From positions 44,898,679 to 44,962,678 of the forward strand of contig NC_084462.1 in the NCBI RefSeq assembly GCF_027409185.1: DNA of 64,000 nt, written 5' to 3'. This stretch comes from Cynocephalus volans. Lineage: Eukaryota > Chordata > Mammalia > Dermoptera > Cynocephalidae. Below, piece by piece: positions 37,625 to 48,524 of this stretch. Numbering within the stretch: position 1 is the stretch's first letter; each line of letters begins with the position of its first letter. The notes beneath the pieces are model-generated. The model was not told the origin of the DNA. It did no database searches and saw only the letters and a list, made by a program, of their open reading frames with translations. The position numbers and the translations under genes are program-made.

Positions 37625-37851
37625 CTGCCCACATCTCGGGAAAAGGCCACCTCGACATCCTCAACGGCGACGCGCTTGCACATAGCCTTCATGCTGATGC
37701 TTGATACGATCACTTCCAGGCCACCAGGTAGGCACATGCCACCCTCTGGCCAGAAGCCCCGGATGTCGATGTCCCAGTAGCCTCAATTCTTGCCACATTG
37801 TTCCAGAAAGACCGCCTTGGTGAAGGCATCCACACCCACATGCACGGCGAG
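37625..37851 (-). pseudogene. PGPEP1L: PGPEP1L exon with catalytic Glu and in-frame TGA
   Basis: A 227-base exon. Acceptor 'ttcacacag|CTC', donor 'GGCAG|gtatgt'. It reads LAVHVGVDAFTKAVFLEQCG, K, N, stop (TGA 37783-37785), [52 protein letters not shown](R). It aligns without gaps to human PGPEP1 LVVHVGVSG, TLEKCGHNKGY and MDAVCKRV. Glu of LEQCG matches PGPEP1 Glu85. The stop falls where PGPEP1 has Lys (HNKGY), 23 codons into the exon, before the Cys and His. Translation would end at roughly half of the usual 200 or so residues. The context TGA-GGC is not the classical TGA-CTA readthrough motif. Confidence 0.9.
37783..37785 (-). other. PGPEP1L: Premature stop codon in PGPEP1L
   Basis: TGA in frame with conserved protein sequence on both sides (LEQCGKN before, [11 protein letters not shown] after), in phase with both splice junctions. 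Confidence 0.9.
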
Positions 37852-39061
37852 CTGTGTGAACACGCAACGGATAGATCACAGGAAACCAGGCTCGCTCTGG
37901 CCACCAAAGGAACAGAAGCTGTGGGAGAGCCTGGCTACAGGATGCAAAACATCTCAAACATCAAATCTACCAGGAAACCCAGGATCCCTTGCTTATGTCT
38001 CCTAATTAGTATTGCTGGAAGGAAAGGCAGCTGGGTTCTTTTAGCTGAATAGAAACCCACCTTGTACTTGCATTTAAATACTTTAATATTTCAAAATATG
38101 CTTACAAGTTAGTGTATTCTTTTATCTTGAGCGGGTGGGAGTGGTGGCAGGTGGCAAGCTAGTGTCTAAAAGTACCACAGGAGAAGCTTAAAGTTTTGCT
38201 GGAATCATACTTTTTTTTAAATGAAACTTTAATAAAGGAAGTTAGTACTAATCCAATAAAATCTTGTTATAATTTATTTGAGCCAATTATTCTTCCTCTG
38301 AAAAATAGCTGGTGCATATTTATCAAAACATTTGAGGCATTTTCTTAATGGCTTAGTGGTATACGTTTTATTAAACTCATCATCTGGTCTTTGTTTTTTG
38401 TTTTTGGGGGGCGGAGGAGGTGTTTGTACCATTTTTTTTTTTAAATGACCGGTAAGGGGATCTCAACCCTTGACTTGGTGTTGTCAGCACCACGCTCTCT
38501 CAAGTGAGCTAACCGGCCATCTCTATACAGGGATCTGAACCTGTAGCCTTGGTGTTATTAGCACCACATTCTCCCAAGTGAGCCATGGGCCAGCCCTTGT
38601 ACTGTTTTTTAAATAGAGTATGTTCAGATAAAATAGGCTGGTGCTATGAAGATATGCTGTCTTCTAGTGGGCCACCCTCCCAATTGCTGTCCTGGGCCCA
38701 GGCGGTCCTTGCCTCACATTCCACCTCACAACCAACCTGGCTTAGAATGGGCATACATAGGACCTAACCCAACCTCTTAAGTGAAAACTTTGAGTCCTTT
38801 CTGGGGATACTTCCATTTCTTCTCTCACTATGTCTCTATGTCTCCCTCCAGATTTTCTGTTAAGACTGGCATATTTCAGCTTAAACTTTTACAAACAGAC
38901 CCAGAACCTCACAAAATCAGCTGGGACCTTGCATTGGTCTGACATGGGGTAGGGTGGAATTCAGCCATCAGCCTTAGAATCGGAGTCCTGGGAGTTCACA
39001 GGCTCTGCGTGCCACCACCTCATCAGCCTCCCAACCTGCTGCCTCTCTGGCTGTCATTTAC
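37852..39061 (-). other. PGPEP1L: PGPEP1L intron with antisense-to-plus SINE dimer
   Basis: A 1.2-kb intron with donor gtaaat. It carries a dimeric tRNA-Ile SINE (38432-38596) in the same orientation as PGPEP1L. The rest is unique AT-rich sequence. Confidence 0.85.
38432..38596 (-). repeat. Dimeric tRNA-Ile SINE (CYN-like)
   Basis: On the minus strand it reads 'gggctggcccatggctcact', 'aaggctacaggttcagatcc', then second monomer 'ggccggttagctcacttgag', 'gtcaagggttgagatcccct', 'taccggtcattt' and an A-tail. It is the same dimer type as at 25533. Short direct repeats (ttgtacc / ttgtact) flank it. A and B box remnants are visible in both halves. Confidence 0.9.
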
Positions 39062-39184
39062 TTGGGGTTGGAGATCTTCCCACATTCTGGTGACCCTCTG
39101 CTTTGCCTCCCTGTAATCCACAGGCAGCTGAAGAATCCACAACTCCACCTCCATGTCAATCCCCAGACCCAGCTTGGAGAGCTC
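39062..39184 (-). CDS. PGPEP1L: PGPEP1L exon: ELSKLGLG to QPQ
   Basis: A 123-base phase-0 exon of exactly 41 codons. Acceptor 'ctttctgcag|GAG', donor 'CCCCAA|gtaaat'. It reads ELSKLGLGIDMEVELWILQL, PVDYREAKQRVTRMWEDLQP, Q. This matches human PGPEP1 ELEKLGLG, IPVEY and LWEKHSPQ, and more closely the PGPEP1L paralogue as I recall it (PVDYREAK). It is open, with no lesion. It forms the first long helix and a beta strand of the peptidase fold. Function depends on the damaged exon that follows. Confidence 0.92.
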
Positions 39185-41199
39185 CTGCAGAAAGAAGCAG
39201 GCTGACTTGCCTTAGTTGATGGGGGGCAGAGGGGATCCCTGAAAACCCTGGGGCCCACTTTCAGGGTCTTCTGTGGGCCTAGACCCTGTTCTTAAGGAGC
39301 TCACACAATGGCAAGGGGTCAGTTTCTCCCCCGAGTGGCAAATGCCCCACACAGTTGCAGCTGTCAGGGTACAGCGCCATATAAAGGCACAACAGACCCA
39401 GGCCGTGTTTACGGAGGGGATGCAGGTGAGTTCTATGGCTATGTCGGGGTGAGCCAGATGAAGAAGCTGGGGCGGGCCTGCCAGGCCCAGGCGGAGGAAG
39501 CTGCAGAGGCAGAGGGCACAAGAGCCTGGGGCCTTTGGGGAGTTCGGTGTGACCTGGTGCTCTTGGCAGGGCTGAAGGCTGTTTCTGTGTCCTTATGTTG
39601 CAAGACAGGATGTTAAGAACCACTGGACTCTAATCAGAGCATGAAAGGCCTGAAGAGTCCCCACATATTTTGACAAGTAACCCACCACCATGACCACCAC
39701 CACCAATGGAATAACAGGGAGCCCTGCACGTGGGGAAGGATGGGAACAGAAGCTGGAGATGGCTGTGCAGCCAGACTGAGTGCATCGTTAGGTCTGGACT
39801 TTATCCTCAGGGCAACAGGGAGCCATGGAAGGATGTGCATAAGGAGCTAATGAGTTAGAGCTGCCTCCTAAGGAAATGGGGAAGGAGTTAGAGGTGAGCT
39901 GGGGGTATCATGGGGTTGAGTTTGGACCTACCAAATTTGAAGTACCCAATGGAGGCTGGCCTCTGAGCTCTGTGTGTCCAGAGCTCACAGAGAGGCTTTT
40001 GGGGGCACACTGGCATGTCAGGGGCAGCACTGGGGGTGAGGTGAGGTCTGCAGAGAGAGAGCAGAGTGAGCTGGGAGAGGAGGGGAAGGCTGTGGAGAAA
40101 CCCGAGTCAGGGAGCACCCTGAAGGGCAGGAGAAACAGTCAACAGTTTGGAAGGAAGAAACCCAGGAAAGCAAGATCTTAGAGGCGTGCATTTCACTGTT
40201 GGTAAAAGTTAAATCAGGAACACAAAGGCCATCCCCAAAAGCCCAGCCCTTTCTTGGTGCCAGCAGCTGTGCTTGCCACCAAGATGGTTTTCGACTAGCG
40301 CATCCGTTCTTCCTAGCATTTCAGGGCATACTGGAGTATGTGTCCTTCGATGCACAGTGGCCAAGCTAGGCTGCGTGGCCTGCCCAAAGATCGCAGACAG
40401 GAGGTTCCAGGCCACCACTCTAGCTTGAGGGGGACAGGTCTACCCGGTGCCTCAGAGACACACGGGATGACACGCCAGACGTAGGTCTGTCTGTGGGGCT
40501 CTTATCGTGCAGCAGTGTGTCTCTTCTGGCCAATTGCTGGTGTCTCAGGTCTGTCCCGGGCCAGCTCAGCCTTCCCGAGGGGCTCTACTCCGTCCTCCAG
40601 ACACCTGCTGAGTTCCCTCCACCAGCTCAAGCTTTGTTCTCTTCCAGAAGGAAGTACCAAGACAACGTCCCCACTGGGGCTTTGTGTGGGGATCACTGGC
40701 CTGACTCTGATGCAGGATGGCAGGAGGGAGGACCGGGTCACGCAGGGCCCCAGAAGAAGGAGACAGGCTTCCAGGTGGACTTGCCGAGGACCAGACAGGC
40801 CCCGGGGCTTTTAGGCCAGCCCGTGTTTGGGTCCTGTCGCACCATCTTGGGCCTCCAGTCCTGAGGGGCACGTGAGGCTGGGCGCCAAGGCGGCACCGTT
40901 CAGGGAGGGGGTCTGGAAGCCATCACACCGTGTCCCATTCAGGTCCGCCATAAGGCTAAAGAGGTCTTGGCCGCGTCTCAGAAGCCAACTGCCTGTGAAG
41001 AACTGCTTTCTTCCACTCGGCAGTGCTCTCCTGGGCTCTCTGGCCTGGCCCCGAGCAAAGGCCACAGTGGAGCCACAGAACCGAATGGAATTGCCCAGGA
41101 ATCTGCCTTCAGGGCTGCACCTTGCAGACCTGCCCTAGTTGGGCTGCAGTGGAATAAAAAATGAATTATGCTCAATAAGCCTGCAAACAAGCAGCACCC

Positions 41200-42050
41200 A
41201 CGGACGGAGACACGCAGCGCGCGCCGTGGCCGGTGGTGCCGCCTCCCAGGAGAGGCCACCCGGGCCGAGGCCACCCAGGCCCTCTCCTCCCCTGCCGTGG
41301 CTTTCCGTCCTGCCCCAGCCCTGAGAGAGGAGCAGAGCGGTGCCATGGTCGTGAGCCGGGCTGGGGACCCGCGTGCCGCTGTCCCGCTGTCCCGGTGTCC
41401 CTCGGCCGCTGCCAGGAGCAGGCGTGGCGCTCGCTGGGGGCTCGCACGGCCCGTCCTACCGTCCGCCCGCCGCGGACCGGCCGCAGTTCCGCAGGGGAGA
41501 GGTTCGGGATCACGGGGTGGGCAGGGCCGCGCTGGCTCTGACGCTGCGGACGGCTCCGTCCTCGTCCCCGTCGGTGGCCGCCCCGCTGCGTCTCCCCCCG
41601 GCCTCCCTCCGCGCGCCTCCGGCCGAGTTTCCTTCATAGGGACGCCAGTCGCACTGGCTGGGGGCCCACCCTCCTGACCTCACTTTAACGTGATTACCTC
41701 TGTAAAGACCCTATTTCCAATTCGGGTCACAGGCGCCGGGGCACAGGACTGCCACCTCTTGGGAGGACGCGACCCCCCCTCTGAGGCTGGGCCTCCCCGA
41801 AGGCCACGGCAGCCTCTTGCCAAAGAGCCGGCCACCCGCACGACGTCCCGGGGGCGTTTGTGGAGCTGGTGCGGGGAGGAGGGCACCGGACGTGACACCT
41901 GACGGCCGATGCGCAGGAGATCCAGGCCTGCCTGTGCCCTGCCTGCGCTGCCTGTCACGCCTCTGACCCGAGGCTCAAGCACACGGACTGCGGCTGCGTC
42001 ACAGCCCACCCGGCTGGTGCCGGTGGAGCCCGGGTCTGGGGCCACCCTCC
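41200..42050. promoter_or_regulatory. CpG island without a recognised gene
   Basis: High G+C with dense CpG (for example 'cacgcagcgcgcgccgtggc', 'ccgcccgccgcggaccggcc', 'cctccgcgcgcctccggccg'), unlike the CpG-poor flanks. CpG islands usually mark promoters, so this may drive a non-coding RNA or an alternative PGPEP1L transcript. The open frames across it on both strands (up to 219 codons, minus strand 40978-41637) are Arg/Pro/Ala/Gly-rich, as GC-rich DNA yields by chance. The exact edges are by eye. Confidence 0.7.
41636..41765 (-). repeat. Antisense old LTR fragment (MLT1-like) inside CpG island
   Basis: 'gggcccaccctcctgacctc', 'actttaacgtgattacctct', 'taaagaccctatttccaatt' corresponds to the reverse complement of the 5' part of MaLR-type LTRs. 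It is non-coding and diverged. Confidence 0.6.
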
Positions 42051-42726
42051 GTGACCCATCACGTTAATGTTTCACCCAGAAAATGAAAAGACGCACTTTA
42101 GGTGGAATAAATAACAGATGTCACACATCACCCCACATCAGCTCAGGTCACTTTTTGCCAACAAATAAGTTAAATGCTTCTCATATTTAGAGATCTTTGG
42201 GTATCAGAATTGCAGAGAAGGGGCTGTGTGTGGAGCAGTATACACTTGAACTTGTCCATGTATTGCCTTGGACTTATTCTCCATTATCTTCCCGGTGTGT
42301 TTTCTCTTCCGAACTAGAATGTCACCATTTTCTTCCTCTCCACAATTGTCCTGATGAAGGGAGAGGCTGCAGCTCGGTGGATCTGCCTTGTCACCAGGGA
42401 TGGGGACACACCATCATCGTGGACTCTGCTAAGGTGCAGCCAGCCTCCCTTGGAGAGGGTCAGCACCGCTGCCCATACTGTGGGCCAGAAGTCCCAGGTC
42501 CTGTGGGATTCCCCTGGAGCCCTTCAAGCAGAGGGAGGAAAACTGTAACGAACAGACACTGTCTTCACAACCATCAGAGGCAGCGACAGTCTGGGGACAG
42601 GAGAGCAACTGTACCTCCACTAGCCACAGATCATGTTCAGGCCCTGGCCAAGTTGCTTGGATAGGACCGGGAAGTGTGTGACCATCCAGAGGTCACCAGG
42701 ATGGTCAGCTGTATCAGTGTCAGGGG

Positions 42727-43100
42727 TGCTATGGAATGAATTGGAGTGTCCCCCAAAATTCATCAAAATTCATATGTTGAAGCCCTAGCCCCCAGTGGGA
42801 TGGTATGAAGAGGTGGGTCCTTTGGGAGGTAACTAGGCTTAAATGAAGTCATGAGGATGGGGCCCTCATAATGGGATTAGTGCCCTTACAAGCAGAGGAA
42901 GACAGATCAGAGCCTTTCTCTCCCTACCATGTGAGAAGGCAGCCGTCTGCAAACCCGGCAGAGAGCCCTCACCAGGAATTGAATCTGTCAGCACCTTAAT
43001 CTTGGAAGTCCAGCCTCCAGAGCTATGAGTAATAAAGGTCTGTTGTGCAAGCCACTCAGTCTATGGTATTTTGTTATAGCAGCCAGAGCTGACTAAGGCA
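42727..43100 (+). repeat. MLT1 LTR (ERVL-MaLR), solo
   Basis: Begins 'tgctatggaatgaattggag', continues 'aaaattcatatgttgaagcc', 'tgggaggtaactaggcttaa', 'gatggggccctcataatggg', 'aagtccagcctccagagcta' and ends 'agctgactaaggca'. This is MLT1 consensus order over its whole length. It is an ancient endogenous LTR with no coding sequence. Confidence 0.9.
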
Positions 43101-43469
43101 GGGGACTTTCAGTGGGTAATGTGACGAGGCCTGGTTGAGTTTCAGATGCATGCCAGCACATCCAGCCAGCACATTGTTCTGCTAGAGAGGGCCACCACCA
43201 GAATCTGATGTGGGATATTGAGGAACATTTCCCAACTTGAAGTCATGAACAGAGTCTCCAAGTACTGCCTCTTCCTGCTCTTGAAATGTCTGTCTGTCTC
43301 TCTCTGTCACACACATACATGCCTGGTATCCTAGGCTGCCCACACTGTTCCATCGCAGACAAAGACATTTTACAAAAAATAAGCCAGAACTAGAGGTCAT
43401 CAGCAGTCTGAGCCTGGGTTGGGCAGGCTGCAGGGCAGAAGGGCAATGCAGGGCCAGACCCCAACTATA

Positions 43470-43551
43470 CAAGGGGTCTTCAAAACATTCATACAAAGAC
43501 TCGTATTATCTTTTAATTCCATTTTTCAACGAACTTTGTGAAATACTCTTG
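43470..43551. mobile_element. TA-flanked 82-bp MITE (mariner-like), copy 1
   Basis: Terminal inverted repeats, imperfect: left 'caaggggtcttcaaaacatt', right (reverse complement) 'caagagtatttcacaaagtt'. TA dinucleotides stand at both edges. The centre 'attatcttttaattccattt' is shared with the copies at 52663 and 59956. Confidence 0.75.
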
Positions 43552-43564
43552 TAGTGCTGCAGGG

Positions 43565-43785
43565 AAAGGTACAGGCTTTAGGGTCACAAAGACCTGGGTT
43601 TGAGACCTGACTCTGCCTCCTCTCACTGGATGAGTTGGGCATGTTATTTGACTTGATATACCTCCATTTTCTCATATGTGAAATGAGGAAAATTAAAAGT
43701 CAAGAGGGCATTCACAAATATTAGATGAGATGATTCACTTAGCACAGTGCCTGGCACATAGTTGGGGCTTTATAGGAGGAAATGG
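43565..43785 (+). repeat. MIR SINE
   Basis: Nearly complete order: 'tttagggtcacaaagacctg', 'gacctgactctgcctcctct', 'tccattttctcatatgtgaa', 'agcacagtgcctggcacata'. One of the best-preserved MIRs here. Confidence 0.85.
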
Positions 43786-44689
43786 TGTTTATAATGAACC
43801 CATATGAACTTGAGAAAGTCATGCAAGAGGGATTTATTGAAAGTGACATTTATTAGAATTTGATGAGCCTGGGGCCCATCAGAAGCAGTGAAAACATTCT
43901 ACACAGGCAGACAGCAGGCTGCTGGCTGCCACCACCGTTTCTGCTGAGAAGGGATGGTTGTTTTAGCAAAGAGATTGTTGGTTCGGTGCAGACATTGACA
44001 GAGTCAGGGGTTTGTACTTCCTGGACTGGCACACTTTCTCAGCTAGAATTGCACTGCTTTGTGCTGAAGCGGGGAGAGGCTGGAATAACCACCCTCCCCA
44101 AAGTGAAATCCAGGTATTGCTTTAGTGGGAGGAATGACAGGCTCAGAAGGGCACTGAGTGTCCTTGCGGGGCCCATAATCCCTCAACAAAGCCTGGGCCC
44201 GACCAGTTGCAAAGGTCCTGGGGCAGCAGGGAGCCTGCTTTCTGCCTCTTTCTCCCTCCCACTTCTTTGGCCCTCCACGTTGTCCAAAATTTGGTCTCCA
44301 GGAACACATGGCACTTTAACAAAGGGAACCGAAGGAAGGAAAAAGACACCAGTTGCTCTCTGAATTTGTTCAAATCCACCGAGGCTGTGGCACCAGCTGG
44401 TGTTGAAAAACATTTCCTGTTTTTCCGAGATCTAAGTCCTCCCATATCGAGGGAGAGATCGGGGCTAGCAGCGGGATGCATGGATGCATTCCTTCACTCA
44501 GTGGCTCCAGAAAAACTCCCAAGAGCCTTAAATCGGGTCTGTGCTCTGGGCTTGGTGTATCCCAGAGGGTCACATTCTTGGTGGGGGGACAGGGGAACGT
44601 GTAGACTAGGAGCAGGTAGTGTTATGGAACCCGAGGGTGGGGACATCGGGTTAAAGAGAAGGAGCCCAAATTTCGCTTCTTCTACTCAC

Positions 44690-44805
44690 TACTGAGGAAG
44701 TTTGGGCAAATGATTGAAATTTGTTGAGTCTCAGTTTCCCTGTCTATGAAACGTGGTAATAATCAGACGGCTCTCATGGGGCTCATGTGAAGGGTAAACC
44801 AGACT
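44690..44805 (+). repeat. MIR SINE fragment
   Basis: 'gtttgggcaaatgattgaaa', 'gagtctcagtttccctgtct' and 'gtggtaataatcagacggct' match the MIR core and 3' region. Confidence 0.7.
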
Positions 44806-44924
44806 GTGCAGGGGGCGCTGCACGGAGGGGAGACTCTGACCGGGGCTTGAAGGAGCAGCAGCAAGAGTTTGCCCAGGGAAAGAACTGTCCGCAGAGCAGG
44901 CTTGGAGGCGTGTGCAAAGACCTT

Positions 44925-45015
44925 CCTTCCTTCTTTTCTTTCTTTTTATTCTTTTCCTCCCCTTTCCCTTCCCTTCCTCCTTATTTTCCTTCCTTCCTTC
45001 TGTTCTTTTTTCTCT
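44925..45015 (+). repeat. (CTTC/CTTT)n pyrimidine microsatellite
   Basis: About 90 bases of imperfect CCTT/CTTT units, nearly free of purines. Confidence 0.9.
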
Positions 45016-45330
45016 CATTTATTCATCAGTCACTGTGCATGGATGAGCCGCCTACTGCATGCAGTCTCTGTGCTAGGCTCTGGATGAGGGTTTTGGTGCA
45101 TGCGTGTGGCGGGGTACATGGAAGAGGGAGTGACAATGTGTTCCTCCTGACCCACTGGGTTGAAGGGACCTGGGAGCCATCAGATGTAGCTGGGACCCAG
45201 GCCTGGGCTCTGACACCATCCAGACTGGAGGCCCCCATGGAGAGAGAAGCTGACACCAGAGCTGTAGGCTCACGCTGCCGGGGGAGAGTGATGGACACAA
45301 GGGGAGGTCGGGCGGAGGGAGGAAGTGGAA

Positions 45331-45569
45331 TAAAGTATGGCATAGCCATGGTGGAGTGCAATGCAGCCATTAAAAATGGTTTTATGAAGAGTTATTGACA
45401 GGGGAAAACCCCCGAGAGGGAATAAGTTAAAAAAATGAGGATCCCAGACTATGTCCTGCAGCCATTGCTAGAAGTGGAAACACACTGAAATGGACATCTC
45501 TTGAGGGAAAAATTAGGGCTGATTGTTATTTCTTTTTATACTCTTTGTAAGGTTTTTATGATGGGCATG
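45331..45569 (+). repeat. Old LINE-1 3' end (L1ME-like)
   Basis: 'ggtggagtgcaatgcagcca', 'ttaaaaatggttttatgaag' and the final 'aaggtttttatgatgggcat' fit the 3' end of an old L1M family. It is cut off by the LTR inserted at 45570. Confidence 0.6.
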
Positions 45570-46021
45570 TGTAGTGGATTGAATTATGTCCCCCCAAAAC
45601 TCACTGAAGCTTGAATTGTGTCCCCCAAGTTTTATGTATTGAAACTTAGGCCCCACTGCGACTATTAGAGGGTGTGACATCCTATTATGGTAAATGAAAG
45701 GTGAAGGCTTGAAGAGGTGATTAGATTGTAGGACTGTGCAGTAGTGAATGGATTAAAAATGGTGGTCAGGGGTGTGGTTCTGAGGGCTTTAAAAGAAAAA
45801 GAGAGTCTGTCTTTCTCTCTCTGCTCTCTCTTGCTTCCTCTCGCCATGTGATCTGCTTGTACCCACTGGCTGCCTGCCGTTTTCCACCATGAGTAGAAGC
45901 AGCCTGAGGCCCACGCCAGATGCAGCTGTCCCAGAATCGTAAGCCAAATAAATGTCATTTTTCTTTATAAATCACCCAGTTTCAGGTATTCTGTTATAGC
46001 AACACAACAGGGACTAATGAA
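45570..46021 (+). repeat. Mosaic MST-like solo LTR (ERVL-MaLR type) with 5-bp target duplication
   Basis: A 452-bp LTR flanked by the direct repeat gcatg (45565-45569 and 46022-46026), sitting in an L1 relic. Its 3' half from 'gcttcctctcgccatgtgat' through 'ctgttatagcaacacaa' is almost the same as in the LTRs at 54986 and 56119. Its 5' half ('ggattgaattatgtcccccc', 'tgaaacttaggccccactgc') is unlike them. It has a polyadenylation motif aataaa before the end. The terminal CA is changed to AA. Non-coding. Confidence 0.8.
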
Positions 46022-46079
46022 GCATGTATGTATTATTTTTCTGGTTCTTAAAAAGAGCTTTAAAAAACAGTAGTCCAGT

Positions 46080-46215
46080 AATGATCCTAGCTGCCCCTGA
46101 GGACCTTGCTGTGTACAGACACTATGCCAAGCACATCACCACAAGCCTCCTGATGGGGTTCTGATGATGACCCCTTTCTACAAATGAGGAAACTGAGGTC
46201 CAGAGAAGGCACGTG
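46080..46215 (+). repeat. MIR-like SINE fragment
   Basis: 'tgtacagacactatgccaag' and 'tctacaaatgaggaaactga', then 'ggtccagagaaggcac', follow the MIR 3' half. Confidence 0.65.
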
Positions 46216-47103
46216 TAGAAGAAGAGAGGAGTTCTAGAAAGCAGCCTCCCAAAAAGATGTTAACACCAATTTGGGGCTGATCACAGCCCTCTCAAGTGGT
46301 TTGGGAAATCGTGGGATGCTGGTGAAAGGTCACTCTCTGCCTTAGCAAGGCCAAGTTTCGTTCTCCACATGCAACGACTGCCCCAGCCCACCCCCAATGT
46401 CCTTTAAATCTTTCCTCCAAACTGGTGGGTTAGTCTTGCCTGGAAAACAGCATGAAAAACAGAAACACCATAATTCCCAATCCTCTATCTGGAGTGGCTG
46501 TCTCCAAATATTTTTGATCACATGCCCCTGCTAACACACCCACAACTGTCATTAGCTGATGTCTTAATGTCCCAAGGCATAATACACACTTCACGTGGGC
46601 TTCCTTGTTAATAAGTGATGTAAGTCTTTATTTTAAATGGTTTTCTTCACTCCTTTCTTTTTTGGGCTAACTTCTTACCAGCTTGTCATTGTTTTTATAT
46701 CAAAATGTGCCTGACAAAGAGGGATAGGAGATGTGTCACTTGGCTGCTTTCTCATGGTTTGCTCAGGTTTGTATTATTCATATTACCTTTTATCTGTGCG
46801 TTTTTCACAGATCATCTTTGCGAGGATTCCTTGATTATAATTTCAGGATTAGTTTAATTAAAGCTGGATAATAGAATCCTGAAACCCATTAACAGGGCTG
46901 AAATACTTTGTCATAAATTAAAAGTCAATCGAACAGGGAGGACCTCTCTATCATCAGGGCATCCCTTCCCCCAAGGGTAAAAGGCCTCCCTGTCCCTCAG
47001 GAAGCCACGCTGGTCCAGGAACCTGTGGACATACAAAACAAGTCACAGTGCCGATGTCAGTCCAGCTATGACACATTGGCCGAGGCTAATTTCTTTCTTA
47101 TTT

Positions 47104-47825
47104 TTATAGACTAAAACCGTAGAAATTCACACTGATTAGGCTGGCCGCTATCAAAACCCACAAAATAACAAGTATTGGGAGGGTGCAGAGCAATTGGAAC
47201 CCTTGTACACTGGTGGTAGAAATGTAAAATAGTGCAGCCACCACGGAAAACAGTATGGCAATTCCTCAAAACATTAAACATAGAATGACTGTATGATCCA
47301 GCAACCCCACCTCTGGGTATGTACCCCAAAGAATTGAAAGCAGGATCTCAGAGATATTTGTATACCTGTGTTCATTGCAGCATTATTCATGCTAGCCAAG
47401 AGGTGGAAGCAACCCAAGTGTTCATTGATGGATAAATTCATAAAGAAAACGTGGTAAACACATACATAAAATATTATTCAGCCTTAAAAAGAAGGAAATC
47501 TTGTCACATGCTACAGCATGAATGAAACTTGAAGACATTATGCTAAATGAAATAAACCAGTCACAAAAAAACAAATACTCTATGATTAAACTCTCATGAG
47601 GTATCTAACATAGTCAAACTCATAGAAACAGAAAGTAGCCTGGTAGTTACCAGGACATGGGGAGCTGTTGATCAACGGGAACAGAGTTTCAGTTTTGAAA
47701 GATGAAAAAGTTCTTGAGATCTCTGGTACAACAATGTGAATATACTTAGCACTACTGAACTGTACATTTAAAAGGGTTACATTATAAATTTTATGTTATA
47801 TGTTTGTCACAATTAAAAAAAAAAT
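47104..47825 (+). repeat. LINE-1 ORF2 end and 3' UTR (L1M type)
   Basis: Long continuous L1 match: 'caaaataacaagtattggga', 'ggaacccttgtacactggtg', 'gtatgatccagcaaccccac', 'ttcattgcagcattattcat', 'aaaatattattcagccttaa', 'gtttcagttttgaaagatga', ending in an A-rich tail near 47825. Old, with many stops. Confidence 0.93.
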
Positions 47826-47994
47826 AGATATGGAAATTCTGCTATTTTCATCCTGTACCCCCAATAGATCACCCTGGAAATCTGATACTGGAAGTGATTG
47901 AAGATCCCCAAGGACGTGCTGGTGTAGGAAGTGTTGTAAAAGGCCTGGAGGATGGGGGCGGGAAGGCCTACACAGTTCCACTCAAGAGGCTATG

Positions 47995-48340
47995 CAGGAA
48001 AGGGCCGGACTATGACTCGTTTTAGCCAACAGAGTTCAGCCAGTTCTGGGCCTAAGCTGTAAGAAGGCCTGGCAGCTTCCACATCTGGTTACCCTACAGG
48101 AGAGACCTCAAGGATAGGTCACATGGCATGGGACCGAGGCCCTCAAGTCAAGCCCCTGTGGCTCCAGCTTCTGCCTCCATCTTACTGCAACCACACAAGA
48201 GACCCAAGAAAGACCAGCAGAAGAACTGCCCAGCTGACCCACAGAGCTGGGAGAGGGAATAAATTGGTGGTGGTTTGACCATTTCAGGTTGATGTGTTTC
48301 AAGTTGTCTTGATTTGCAGCCATAGATAACTGACACAGAG
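47995..48340 (+). repeat. MLT1-type solo LTR (ERVL-MaLR)
   Basis: The order 'gaaggcctggcagcttccac', 'aggagagacctcaaggatag', 'cacaagagacccaagaaaga', 'gcagccatagataactgaca' matches MLT1 LTRs (compare '...agcaatagataactaatacag' at their 3' end). Diverged. Confidence 0.6.
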
Positions 48341-48524
48341 CACGATGCTAAACATTGGAAGGGCATGCACTACTCGGGGTTCTTTTTAGATGGCGGATTA
48401 CAATCTGCTTTTCTTTGTGATCTTTGGAGGTTTTGTGTACTCATTTGTAATCGGAAGAAAGAACACATATTGTTAAAAGTAAGATGTATGTTCAGTGCTT
48501 CATCAGGAACAGAGATTTATTAAC

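Noticed and set aside
40978..41677. Open frames of 219 (-) and 169 (+) codons over the CpG island
   Set aside because: Both strands are open because stop codons are rare in CpG-dense DNA. Composition is Arg/Pro/Ala/Gly-rich and no domain is visible.
43860..44695. Overlapping open frames of 160-170 codons on the plus strand
   Set aside because: No start context, domain or conservation signal, and frames overlap on both strands. Looks like chance in moderately GC-rich DNA.
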